This document shows positions 1-10,783 of a stretch of DNA of 64,000 bases, piece by piece (position 1 is the first letter of the stretch; each line of letters begins with the position of its first letter). The stretch lies in assembly GCA_031841125.1 (NCBI GenBank), contig CM063110.1:13015626-13079625 (forward strand), read 5' to 3'. This stretch comes from Acanthococcus lagerstroemiae. Its lineage: Eukaryota > Arthropoda > Insecta > Hemiptera > Eriococcidae. Both the position numbers and the translations under genes were made by a program. The notes beneath the pieces are model-generated. The model had not been told where the DNA came from and made no database searches. It saw only the letters and a list, made by a program, of their open reading frames with translations.

Positions 1-410
1 GGCAAATTTACTGAGTTGAGGGCACATTGGAAAGTTGTGCTTTCAAAAGATGATGGAATTCTGCGTTTTGTAATCGAAAGCAGTACTCCCGAGTTCATTT
101 TCGTACTATGTCAAGTAGGTATTTGAGGTACCTGTTGCGGAATGTTTTTGATGGTCTGATCGAGGTGGCCATGCGGCATCTTGGCGAATGTAGCCTATGC
201 AGAGTTTATGCAACATCGCCCCGCCAACTCATCCTCCCCATGTTAACAGAAAACACGAAGAACGTGATTTAAACCAGCGGAAGGTGCATCGCCATGTAGC
301 CACTATGGTATTAATACGTAAGGAGTTATTTTGTAAGAAATATTTACTCCTTTCTATCACCGCTGTTAGCGAAGCTTTCGAAAGATGAAGATCTTCAGTA
401 TGACCATGCA
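1..410 (+). other. Broken coding-like fragment, unrecognised
   Basis: Frame 1 is open for 38 codons from base 1 (GKFTELRAHW...EFIFVLCQ) and ends at a possible donor, caa|gtaggt, at 114/115. A second frame from about 128 is open through CSLCRVYATSPRQLILPMLT to about 270 and then meets several stops. The amino-acid composition looks protein-like, but I do not recognise the family. It may be the 3' end of a gene that starts left of the window, or a pseudogene with a frameshift. An AATAAA follows in the stretch near 731. The alternative is chance open frames. Confidence 0.25.
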
Positions 411-660
411 TTGAGTTGAGACCGGACTCAGAATGGAATTGAAGGCGAAGCTGGGCTGGTTTTTTGGGGACCGAGAGCAGAAAGTCGAATTGAAAAGGTT
501 ATTGGAGCTGGTGTACTGAATTCTTTCCATAGTTTGCAGTTCCTAGAGTTTGGAACTGCTTCTAGCTCTTTGTGCGAAAAACAGGACTGGCAGAATCGAA
601 TTGTCCTCCCAACAGTGAATCTGATGAGGAAGTGATACCTCTACTCGTGATCCAGTGAAC

Positions 661-3400
661 CAGAGATGAAAATAGAAGAATGGCTGTAAAACTATTTATT
701 CCATAAAAGTATATTACATGTTTGTTTCAGAAATAAATTTTTTTTTTTGATTATTCGCTTCAAGTTGCCTACGCACGTTTGTAGTTTTCTTCTTCCGGGT
801 CATGAGAAGCTTGCTCGGTAGATGAATCCAACGGTTGACTTTGAGTATCTAGAAACTGCATATCCAACAGCGGCTGCCTGTTGCCTTCAGGGTACTATAG
901 TAACGATGGGTAGAGTTCATGGCCGCCATTTTGGATTTTGTTTACCTTTTGCAAGTATGTATCAGTGTATATTATGTTTTAAACCATTAATTTAACACAA
1001 GATTGCATGATACATGATAACTACTCGCAAAAGGTGAACAAAAACCAAAATGGCGCTCATCGATTCTACTCATCGTTTATTATAGTACCCTATCATCTTT
1101 GTTTACTTGCTGACTTCGCACCGTTTCTTCTTCTTCGAACCACACATGTTTCAGGAGGACTCATGATCACTCAGGTGGGTAATTCAGAATACTGCCACAT
1201 TTGATGTTTGAAAAGCTTAAAAACAAATGACCATTTTATTCGAGTTTTTGTATGGGGATTATCAGTACATGTATCCTACATGTTATTAATCACATTTGCC
1301 GGGATTCATTTCCATTGGGGGAGGGGGCATAGCGTTTCCAAAATTTGATGCCCACGGCCTACGAATTTCTTAGGTCGGGGTCGAAATAAAGAACCACGGC
1401 CTAGGAATTTCTTAAGTAGTGGTCAACAATACAGGGCCATGGACTAGGAATTTCTTGGGTTGTGGTGAACATCTTTTAAGTCGTACTGCACATTCAGAGG
1501 CTTTCAGTCACGCTGCAATGGAATCTGGACGCAATTAATAATGGGTAAGATATCTTGTCTAGTTTGGTTGATATTATGGATCCGGAACAAGCCTGATTAA
1601 TAATTGAATTATGTATTGATTGCAGAAAAAATATATGCCGTTTGAATTTTCCAAATCCACTGTGGTTGCAACTAGGTCCAAATGGTTTAGTGCTTCAGAA
1701 GTCATCCCTAGAAAGCATCAAATTTCCATGGAGGTCAACGCTGTTATAAGCGTAGGTAATAAACTACAACACTAACTTGCGTGCAGTAATTTGATTAATA
1801 TAATTGAAACAGTTTGTTCTGAAAAAAAGGAAAGCACCATAATTTTTGTTATTTTGGCTTGAAGGTTCTCAAGTTCAAACTAAATCACAAAATAATAGAA
1901 ACACTTTGGTACGTTGAAAAGTTTCCTTATATGATTAAATGAGGAGTTATCTGTCAAAAGGGCTCTTGTCAGCGATTTTGGTTTTGAGAAAAACAACTTC
2001 AAAGTTTTCAAGCTGAAATACTCCTTTCAGACTGATTTAATTAAAAAACATGTTATTATAAAAAATGTTCACTGTGATTTCATTAATAGAAATGACTAGT
2101 TCATTGTTTAGTTCATTCAGAAACGAACGCGGACGAATTAAGAAAGGAGGATGACAAGGGCCTTTTTTAGATCCATGGGAAAATAGGTGTGGTGGGACAT
2201 ATTATGGTTATCAGTAGCTGTTTTCCCATAAGATAATATCGGTGAATTTCATGTATTACTCTTCTATTTTGCTTGTTTCCATACATTTATACAACTTATG
2301 GAACAAAATACACAATTCCTAACTCGCTGTATAAGGAGTTATTATGTATATTCTCTGATTGAAGCTAATGTAGTAGTGAAGATGTCTCTCTATGCCGATA
2401 AGGCATTATGACAGGTCTCATGAAAACGTGTTGAGACTTATCAGTTAAGATTGTTCAAGAGGTGATTCGAACAAGTTAGACTTTGACACGATTTATAAGA
2501 TCTGTTCTGTCATGAAGACCCGTTAAGACACTGTCACGACTGACTACGACTCCATCAGACTCGGTTAAGACTTTACAACTCTCGTTAATATGCTGTTAAG
2601 ACTTAACTGTGCTGGAACTCACTGGGACTAATTTCGACACGAGATTATTCAGATTCAGTGGCGCTGAACCGAAAATACTGAAATAAACAGAACTGTTTCC
2701 GAGTCAGAAGTTGAAATTACAAATGTACCTATACAATGTAACTGCGGCGTTTCAGTGCCATGAAATCTCAGGTCCCTGGTCTCAAGTACATACATACACC
2801 TTCGATGTTAAAAACCTTATAGAAATACGTAATACGCATCTGTACGCTTGCGAAGTTGTACGTATAAAAATTTTTAAAAATATGTCAGCCGAAAGAAAAC
2901 GAAGAAATGCCGCAATGCTCCGCGCCGTTATACTTTGTGCCGAATAAGGTCATGGAAAATTTCATCAACCCCGTCTGCAGAGGGTGGTGAAAACGGAAAT
3001 GAAAAAATATGTCAAGAACGCGACTGTCTGTTGCAAGCGTCAACAGAAGATTAAAATTTTGTTAGAAGTTAGAACATAGACTCTACGACAAGAAAGGAAG
3101 AAAGAACAAAAAAAAAGAGTCGACTATAATTTGGTAACCATCAATTCCGTATGTATATGTCATCTGTTTTTAAGCGAACGAAATGAATTTCTACTTGGGT
3201 ATCCATGGTAACGAAACCTACACACCTAATGTGCTATAACCCTTCGCGATGGAAAACGTTTTGCTTCGAATCAACTGATGCGTTTTCGTAAAAAGCTCGC
3301 CCTCTCGTTTTCTGCGAAATTCAACTAAAAATATTCGTTCGCTCCTTTCGAAATTCGCTCGAAATTTTTAGTTTTGTTGCCCCCGAAACCGAAAAGTGAA
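661..3400. other. Non-coding stretch with little recognisable structure
   Basis: No credible coding exon was found on either strand. It contains a three-copy short tandem repeat (listed separately) and a stretch at about 2400-2640 rich in gttaagac-like words. The short open frames at 1007-1204 and 2711-2947 have no splice context or recognisable motif and look like chance. The last part, about 3240-3400, probably includes the promoter of the neurensin-like gene, but I see no clear core promoter element. Confidence 0.5.
1349..1475. repeat. Three-copy tandem repeat, about 44-bp unit
   Basis: Three successive units share the core ccacggcctaggaatttctt followed by a gtggtcaa-like segment, starting near 1351, 1393 and 1437. 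The copies have diverged by several substitutions. No coding potential. Confidence 0.7.
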
Positions 3401-3419
3401 ATCGTCGCAGCAAAACTGC

Positions 3420-3467
3420 TTGTTGAATGCAATCGATTATTTGGGGATATCATGTCCTTGAGGAAAG
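3420..3467 (+). other. Putative 5' untranslated exon end with upstream ORF (neurensin-like gene)
   Basis: A good donor (aaag|gtgcgt) follows base 3467 and a good acceptor (attttcag) precedes 3666, 47 bases before the main start codon. Joining them puts an upstream ATG at 3452 in a very short frame that ends just after the junction, so the exon would be 5' UTR. The start of this exon and any promoter cannot be defined by eye. Confidence 0.35.
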
Positions 3468-3712
3468 GTGCGTATTGCTTTAATCGATCATTAACTTGTA
3501 AACGGCTTAGCGACTGAAATTTCCGAATTTCGACCGATTTCGATGTTAGTCCCTCAACTCATCGATTCGAGCTTGATTTTATACGCTCTGCAATTTACTA
3601 TCATTTTGCTCCTTTTCTCTTCGGAATTGTGGAACCTATAGATGACCGAGTATTTAAATTTTCAGGCAGGCGTGAAAAATGAATGTGACGAGCTGACCAT
3701 TTGTAACCTACT

Positions 3713-6700
3713 ATGGTGACCAAAACGGTTAGTAACTCGAAACCAGAGTGTTTCGCGCCCAATTTCAACAATCCGTCGCCGGCCTATGAGAAGTACTGGG
3801 ATTCGAACGGAAGCGATGAATGTACAAAGGACTGCTGCTGCGACCGACCTTTCGCACTAGAAGATGAATATTCGACCAGTCTCAAAGATGGCGGGAACCG
3901 TATTGACGCTCTGGCGAATGAATCTTCGAAAAAGCCTAAAAGTATTTTGATAAATCATGAAAACGAAAATGTTACCAAGAAACCGAAGTCCAGCCGATTC
4001 GTAAGTTTTACTCTGGACGACAATAAGAAGCCGTTTACATCTTCGATCTACTATGGAGTAAAAAGCTATTTGCATCACTTTTACGAACCCATGAATAAAA
4101 CGACCGCTGATCAGGATAGTGTGCTTGTAAGTGTTCTTGAGTTTGTCGTTTTATTTTTAATAATTTCACGAATATGGGTTTGAGGTTTTTCTGTCATTTT
4201 TGCTTCATATGAAAGACTTTACAATAAATTCGATAAACCAGCTTTCCTGAGTGTGGGAACAGTACCATACTGGTTCTTGACTGTTGCATAATTCTTGTTA
4301 CAATCCTCTTTGAAGTCTATGAAAAACTTGAACCGTTTGCGAAAGCCATTTTGACTGTATGCTCAGTCTTAGGAGAGAAATTGTGCGCTCAATAACATGT
4401 CATTCAGCCCTCTATTGTGTAAGAGCCAGTGAGCTAGCAACTAGGAAGCAGGGTGCGGGAGCGGTAGCAGGTCAAAGGGAGGCATTGGGCGGTGTTTTTC
4501 CTATCGCGTTTGGTGATCAGCTTTACATACTTTTGTGAAATTAAAAATGCTTCATAACCGTCTTCTTCTGGTACCATATATCCATATGTCTGGACGTCGG
4601 CGACTGTAACGATCATGTCATGTCGAATGGCTAACTTGGCAGGATAGTTCTCGGGGTAGTTCGCCATTGCTTTCCTTACGGTGTATTGCATTCTCACAAG
4701 GGTCACAATGTTGAGTAAAACAAACCACGTGCCACGATCAACTGCAGCACCTGGAAACACCTAAGTACCGACACCCACCATTTCAAGTCGCTTGACGCCT
4801 GACGATTCATAATTCACTACGCGGAACGTCCCGCATATCGAATTGTGAATCATCGGGCACCAAGCGACTCATGGCGGATGTCAGTACTCAGGGGTTTCAA
4901 GGTGCTCTAACACAACACAGCACCAATTCTTCAGATTCTGGTGCCTAACCCACTTGTTATTCAGATTCGCAGTAATTTAATTTTAAATTGGAAACTGACA
5001 ATACTAAAGTGCCTTAAAAAAACATTCAGATTAGGACCAAGAAACTTAAGTTCCGAAAGATAATGAGCACTGCTCGAAATTCTTCTAAGCTTGATTGTAC
5101 CTAAATGTTGAAAACTCTTTCCGATTTATGTAAGATCTTCAGAAATTCTTTAGGACTCCTATAGACGAGTTTTACAGTCATTTAAATTCTTCAAGCATGT
5201 TTAGGGCTCTCTAATATGCTTCTGGGTAGGGTGAGATCCAAAGATAAGGCCCAGAATCGAGTTTAGCCACCTCGAAAACCTACATATAAATCGCATACTG
5301 TCGCGAAAAAACCGGAAGGTATTATTTTAGTTTCAGCTACGTTGGGTCGTACACCAAGGAGGACTGAAAAATTACTCCTAAACTTGAAATATGCGACATG
5401 GAAAACCGCATGTATCGACTCCCAGTTTAAATTCCATTTTCTCCCCCCTCTCCCCTCCCTTTTGAAGCCACTCTCTAGACGCACCATCCTAGATTGTGAA
5501 GTCATATTATCTTATATCAATAATCGTATTTTTGTTAGCCCCCCCCCCCACATTCTATCAAAACTGTCTTCTCCCTTACTATATCCAAACGTGGTTTCAT
5601 AAGCCCTGTGACATTTTGTAGACCTATTCCAAGCTTGTTGTGGATTCTTCAAGGCTTCTTTAAATACTGTAACAGACACGCTTTGGACTTGGTAAGACTC
5701 TTCCACACATAAGTTAGTTCTGAGGTACTTCAAAACTCTCCCGGACTCACTTAACGCAGGCGCGGCGGTAGGATTTTGGCACCCGTAAGCAAAATGTAAG
5801 AAGGCGCCCTATTTCCGTAAAGATTTGAGCGCTCTGGCGCCCCTCATTTGAGTGAAGCGCCTGGTGCCCGTAATCGACTGCATACCTTGCATACCCCTAT
5901 CGCCGCCACTAAATTATTTCAGTTGTGGTTATAAATATTTCAGGTTCTTTCAGACTTATTCACGAGAAGCACAATAAGACTTTCAAGACGTCTTCGAGAC
6001 TCTTTGAACTTCTTTACAAATTACCTGAGACAGGTTGAGACTCTTCTATAAATTTTATAGACGTATGTAAGACTCTTTTGGACTTATTTAGGACTTCAGA
6101 CTTTCTGAAGCTTTAAAAGGCTTCGCCAGCCATGGTTTAGACTCTGCCAAGCAGATTAAAGACATACTACTTCAAGCCTTCTTTAAGACTAACTAAAGTT
6201 TCAGGCCTTAGACTATTTAAGATTCCTTACATATGTCTACATAAGTTTTAAAGACTTTTAAGCAATTCAGAAAAAGTTTTACAAGAGTTTAAATTGATTA
6301 GTCTTGAATTCCAAATAAGTCTGAAGAATTCATAGATGAGTTTTGCGTAGGGTAGAAGCAGTCTTAAGCAGGTTTGAAGTGACGGGGGTGGGGTGAAGGA
6401 AAATGATTTTTCAAATTGAGCTCACCAGATTTCACAAGCAGATTGAGCGGAAAAAATTGAGTTTAATATTTTTCTTGCTGATTTGAGTCGCGAAGACTAG
6501 CAAAAATGAGTTCCCGATTCGAATGACTATTGGAACTTCTTCTAAATGGTCCATTTTACGGGGGGGGGGGGGGGGACTTATTCAGTTGCTACTTCCCGTG
6601 ATCTTCAATGAATCGTTGTGAGTTGGAATGAAAAATCTCCACAAACCTTCAGCAAGTGTGAAAAAGTATTGAAAAATCTTAGGCCTGAAATACAGAAATT

Positions 6701-8130
6701 ATCTTCAAGCCCGAAAGAAAATTGAAAAATTTCAAAAAAGCCGTAAAAAGTTTTCAGTAAGACTGAAAAACTTTTAATGATTTTCAGTCAATTCTGGATG
6801 AATCCTCAAACAGTATTCAAAGTGTCCCACACTTTTAATTTCTTCTGGGTGAAACTAAAACTGCTCAGGTTCTGTTCCGGGTTGAAAATTTTCAAATCCT
6901 CCCAGCCCTGTCCCGGTTAAAGTCAAACCCTTCCAGAGGCTTCCAGCATTTCGTTTTCGGCCCGAGAAGAGGAACTCTCGTGGTACTTCGATGTAAGTTC
7001 TGCTTCTTACTAAAGTTACTTTCAAGGTTCCAAATATTGGCTCCTACGGAAAGTTCAGAAGCTGTGGATTTTGTCCACACGTTAAAAATTTATTGTCTTG
7101 GTGTAGTTTTCATCGAGAAGTTCTTGCGGTTCTGGTGCTCATCTAGCGGTGTGCAACAATGGCAAATCATTAATTAAGAATTGGTTCTGAAACCCATTCT
7201 TATTTCAAGTTAGGTATTTTTAGATTTAAGGACTTACCAAAGTCTTACCAGGTTCATCGGTCCCGGTTCGGATTCCTACTGTCTCTCTCCGTGCTGAAAA
7301 CGTGGTCTCCACTCCTCACTGGCAAAAAATACACTAGTTGAGTTCTGGGTCGCGTGCCAAAGAATCCCAAAAATTGGTAGGGGCAGATCTGTTACCCCAA
7401 ATTACTGAGTGACAGACAGACCAATCAGCAGTGGAAGACGTTACCCCCTCTATAAGTTTCCATTTTCTAAATTCAGACGCAACAACTGAAGTACGAGCTT
7501 ATTTTTCGTAACTTGTTAACTGAAATTCAGAGTTTTAAGTTGTAACCTTGCCTCCCGTGGAAATGTAGTCACGTTACAGGGCTGAAGTGTCATGTAAATC
7601 ATCTGCAGTTGTGTGCGCTGTTCTCACAATATTGTATAATAATGGGATTCGTTTATCTCTCTTTCCAGGAAGATGATTTCGAATTCGTTATTGAACCAGG
7701 TCGCAGAAGGAAGAACTATTGGTTTTTTCCGACTATCCTAATCGGCGCCTCGATGTTAATTTCAGCAGCTTGTTTATTAATTATAGGTAATGTAACACCC
7801 TTGAAAAATCCAATCGTGGGGGTGCAAAATAATTTGGAAATTCTGGATCAAAAAGCGATCGCGTACAACGAGAAAATCGAGACGTGGCAGTTTCTAGGGT
7901 TGTTGATGTTCTGCGGTGGCGGAATAATCATCATGTTGGCGTTGCTGATATCGGCGTACGAGCAGGAGTGCGGGTGCTATAATGCCAGGAATCAGATACT
8001 ATATCCATCATTGGTAGATTCAAATGCTTGGATTCGGTACGCCGAGGGACATCCGACGATGTCATATGATAATCGGATTCCGTTATCAGAGGAAGTAACA
8101 GCTGTGCAAATAGAGCATACTAAGAATTAA
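3713..8130 (+). CDS. Neurensin-family two-pass membrane protein
   Basis: Two coding exons, 3713-4126 and 7669-8130, join in phase 0 (donor ctt|gtaagt, acceptor tttccag) to give 291 residues. Residues 113-125 (YYGVKSYLHHFYE) match the signature block before the first membrane segment of vertebrate neurensins (GVRSYLHQFYE). It is followed by an acidic EDDF block, which is also a neurensin feature. Two hydrophobic segments lie at about 155-178 and 211-233, separated by a short loop. A cysteine run (CTKDCCC) sits at 37-43. Known neurensins are neuronal vesicle membrane proteins linked to neurite growth; that role here is inferred from family only. The start ATG opens the frame and nothing conserved lies upstream. 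The protein is longer than human NRSN1 (about 195 residues) because of a longer N-terminus. It converges on RPF1 with only about 300 bp between the stop codons. Confidence 0.85.
4434..4760 (-). other. Unassigned open frame, 108 codons
   Basis: An open frame on the minus strand inside the neurensin-like intron. The stretch after an internal Met (MQYTVRKAMANYPENYPAKL...) up to QKYVKLITKRDRK has a balanced, protein-like composition, unlike most chance frames here. I cannot name a family. It could be a real exon of an unrecognised gene, a fragment of a transposon carrying the adjacent hairpin, or chance. No clear splice partner was found. Confidence 0.25.
4746..4906. repeat. Long hairpin (foldback element), about 78-bp arms
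   Basis: The left arm (4746-4824) and right arm (4831-4906) are inverted copies separated by only 6 bases (aacgtc). They match along nearly their whole length, with scattered mismatches; for example left agcacctggaaacacctaag pairs with right-arm reverse complement agcaccttgaaacccctgag. A foldback MITE or a hairpin-RNA locus are both possible. Confidence 0.75.
5080..6350. repeat. Degenerate AAGACT-rich stretch
   Basis: Words such as aagactctt, agactttc and gactcttt recur irregularly across more than 1 kb, as do shorter ones at 2400-2640. There is no fixed period that I can count by eye. It looks like an old, decayed simple-sequence or minisatellite region. Confidence 0.45.
5756..5913. mobile_element. 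Possible small hAT-like MITE
   Basis: The left end caggcgcggcggtagga and the reverse complement of the right end (tagtggcggcgatagggg) form imperfect inverted termini around about 155 bp of GC-richer DNA containing several ggcgcc-like words. I could not find a convincing target-site duplication, so the element type is uncertain. Confidence 0.4.
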
Positions 8131-8155
8131 ATATTATCAGTCGTGTTATTTTCGC

Positions 8156-8161
8156 AATAAA
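8156..8161 (+). terminator. Poly(A) signal of neurensin-like gene
   Basis: AATAAA lies 26 bases after the stop codon of the neurensin-like gene. Confidence 0.7.
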
Positions 8162-8416
8162 ATATTATATTTGGAGAACGTTGAATGTATCAGTTGCCGT
8201 GCCGAGAAATTTGAACATATTCTCATTGGTAACACAGATGGTCTAGGCCAAACCTTCAGTGATACAAGTGCAGTCGAAGGCACCGGAGTGAAACACAAAC
8301 TTCCAACATATCGCGTGAGGTGAATCACTCCGGTTAGGAAAATGTACCCGATGTCTGAAGAACTACAAGTCTACAACGATCACGAATGAGTAAAACGCTG
8401 GAAATACTTAAAATAA

Positions 8417-8422
8417 TTTATT
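8417..8422 (-). terminator. Poly(A) signal of RPF1
   Basis: AATAAA on the minus strand lies 19 bases past the RPF1 stop codon, giving a very short 3' UTR. Confidence 0.7.
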
Positions 8423-8440
8423 ATAACGATGACAATAAAT

Positions 8441-9394
8441 TTACAAAAAGAATCTCCGTCTGCTGGTTTCAAATTCGTGTCGCTTACCAAAGATATTCCA
8501 TTCGTATTCACCAAACTTAGAATCAAATGTGCCACGTTGTAATGACTGCAGTTTCAGGGTGAATCTAGGACCCAATTCTCTCAGCGCTGGTTTTCCTTTC
8601 AGGAATTTATAGCGATGGTGACGAAAGAAAATGTAATCGCGTTGGTTGTGAAACGTTATGACTCGTCTGCCTTTGAAATCTGGTTGATAATGGAATACTG
8701 CTCCCAACATACGACCTACCGTTTGTCCCAACCTGGTATTAAAGTTATTCAGGATAACTTCAGGTCGATGTGTGGTCATTTCTTTCATTTGTTTCTTGGT
8801 ACACGTCTTCACATTACTCAGTCTGAAATATGCTGTAGGTCCTTCTGGTAAATGAATAAGCAACAACCCGTTGGGTTCGAATCGATCTTCATTTATCACA
8901 ATTATATCGGTAAAACCTTTTTGGCCCGCATCTTTAACGATCGATTTGATCGACGCTCCTTTTCGGCCTATCTTCATACAATTTGGGATGATTTTCGATA
9001 ATTGAGAAGCAAATCTACGAGACGCTTTTACAGGGTTCTCAGAGAAGGTGATCAGTACTTTGGGGGCGTACTGTTTTTCAAAATAAGAACTCAGTTCGTC
9101 AGTTTCGACGTCCCGAATTATTTCATCGATCACTTCGTCAGGAACATTTTTGTCGAACACGGTTGAATCGACCTCCTTACAGGACTCGATCGTTTTCGGA
9201 GTCTGCCGATCCTTGCCTTCTTCATCTCTTACCTTACGACGCTGTTTCTTTGCGATTTTCTTCGCTCGGATTGATTTTAAAGCCTCCTTGCGCAACGAGT
9301 GCTTCGTTTTTTTCCGCTCGATTGTCGGCAAGAGCGTGTCACCAACTTTTTTTCTTTCTTCTGTCTTTTGGATAGATTTCAGTGAGTCACCCAT
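8441..9394 (-). CDS. RPF1: Ribosome production factor 1 (Brix domain)
   Basis: An intronless 317-residue protein (human RPF1 is about 349). Residues 1-110 are very basic with KKxAKK-type stretches, as expected for a nucleolar protein. The Brix domain runs from about 112 (VLITFSENPVKASRRF) to about 300. The closing motif LGPRFTLKLQSLQRGTF near 276-292 is the typical rRNA-binding sigma70-like segment of the family. The C-terminus is basic and arginine-rich. RPF1/Rpf1p is needed in the nucleolus for maturation of 27S pre-rRNA and assembly of the large ribosomal subunit; this follows from the family. The first Met of the frame fits the alignment start. Paralogues IMP4, BRIX1, PPAN and RPF2 share the domain, but the N-terminal EIIRDVETDELSSYF block and the domain sequence favour RPF1. 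The lack of introns among intron-rich neighbours could mean ancient retroposition, but the frame is intact. Confidence 0.93.
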   Translation of the reverse strand: MGDSLKSIQKTEERKKVGDTLLPTIERKKTKHSLRKEALKSIRAKKIAKKQRRKVRDEEGKDRQTPKTIESCKEVDSTVFDKNVPDEVIDEIIRDVETDELSSYFEKQYAPKVLITFSENPVKASRRFASQLSKIIPNCMKIGRKGASIKSIVKDAGQKGFTDIIVINEDRFEPNGLLLIHLPEGPTAYFRLSNVKTCTKKQMKEMTTHRPEVILNNFNTRLGQTVGRMLGAVFHYQPDFKGRRVITFHNQRDYIFFRHHRYKFLKGKPALRELGPRFTLKLQSLQRGTFDSKFGEYEWNIFGKRHEFETSRRRFFL

Positions 9395-10783
9395 TGTGTA
9401 TCACAATGATAACTAAACTAACACCACTGATATCGAAATATTAATAATTAATCATTTCTCAACTCATTACCATTTACGAAAGCCGTCCGGATCCACCATA
9501 ACATAAGACATAAGATAAGAGTTAATCATACCATCCACCCACGACTCACGTGTACTTCGAAAATCGAATTGTACGGATTTTTTGGGTCGTTCAGCTCAGT
9601 TTATAGTTTTACTAACAAAATGACCATCAAAACGTACCCTATTTTCGTACATACGTCAGATAACAAAGACCTTTCTCATGGTCATGGAGTTGGAAAGTTT
9701 CTGCTCAAAGCGGTGGTGCGCTGTTGTCGGTTACCTTGTAACCTGCCCTGATCAAGGGGAATATTTTCTTCATTAATTTTTTTTAAAACTTACGCAGCGA
9801 AAGTGGATTTCAGACAGCGAAACTTCTATTTATTCGCATCGGATTTGGCAACAATGATAACGATGAAACCCGTGCCAAAACGCCGAAAGTAAAAACAGAG
9901 TGGATATGGAATTTGTGACGTGGTCCAGAAAAAGGGTCTGAGTGGTAACCGGACACTGAGGCCCTTTTCGTGCGTCGCGTTTCATGTTTTTACGTCTATC
10001 GCGTTTCAAGTTTTTACTTTTGCCACGGCTTTCGTAGTGGTAATTTCAACATGTAGTACCTAAGTCGAGGAGATAAGGAGTGAAGGAAGGTAGCACGTCC
10101 ATCTGAGGTGCACCCGAATTCCAGGTTAATGCTGGGTGAGCCTTGCCTTTTGGTCAGTAGGGTGTTCCATAGTGGCCCTGGCAGGACAGCGTGAAACCGT
10201 AGCGAAGAGGTGAAGGGGGCTCGGGCCAGCCTCAATGTGTCCCTCCCGTCACTGATGCAATACTCGAAAGGACAGTTTCCGGGGCCAGGAGTGCGGTGTC
10301 TGGGTAGCCACTTTGACAAGCGTGCATCGACATATGCTCCACCAACTGTGAGTTCCTAAGTATTTCAGTGATGAACAGTATTGGTCTACAGTTATCCATG
10401 TGTTGCTACTTACTGGTCAGTAGTGTTCAGCCGTGTCCAAAATATTACTGCATTACTGATGACGTGAGATGAGTAGTATTTTTTTCCTGCCCCCTAATGT
10501 TCCTCATCATATATTTGCGTATCTATGTTATGGCAGTTATAATTACGTACATGAAGATGAACTCTTGTTTCAGCATGTTTTTAAACCAATTTTAAAAATA
10601 CATAAATAACGAAAAAGAAAAACAATTAAAAAAAAAAACAGTCGCTCAGACAGTTTGTGCAGTACTGAGTTGCACAGCAACCTACTAAGTTCGTTTTTTC
10701 TGTATTTCATAATCGAGGGTTTGTAAAATATATTTGTGCGTAATAAACAGTTCTCATATGATAGTTTCATCTCAGCACAGAAA
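9395..10783. other. Intergenic region between RPF1 and the laccase-like gene
   Basis: The RPF1 promoter should lie next to 9400-9600 on the minus strand. A 43-codon plus-strand frame from the ATG at 9619 (MTIKTYPIFVHTSDNKDLSH...) is unassigned and has no clear splice partner. At about 9968-10020 the words gcgtttcatgtttttac and gcgtttcaagtttttac form a short direct repeat. A SINE-like repeat copy occupies about 10072-10335. Nothing else is recognisable. Confidence 0.5.
10072..10335 (-). repeat. SINE-like interspersed repeat, copy 1
   Basis: This shares order and sequence with 23056-23340. Both contain a gaattccag word, a block around tggccctgg, the block gggctcggg, a gtccctcc...cactgatgc block and a terminal block related to gccactttggcatgcgtgtatcgacat. 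The terminal block also appears in opposite orientation at 14891-14997. No open frame spans the copies. Confidence 0.65.

Larger units (their letters stand above)
4127..7668 (+). other. Single intron of the neurensin-like gene
   Basis: This 3.5-kb intron holds a small unassigned open frame on the minus strand (4434-4760), a long hairpin (4746-4906), a stretch rich in AAGACT-like words (about 5080-6350), a possible inverted-repeat element (5756-5913), a C tract at about 5539-5549 and a 16-base G tract at 6560-6575. Confidence 0.75.

Noticed and set aside
8615..9416. Plus-strand open frames over the RPF1 locus
   Set aside because: They are antisense shadows of the intact Brix-domain frame.
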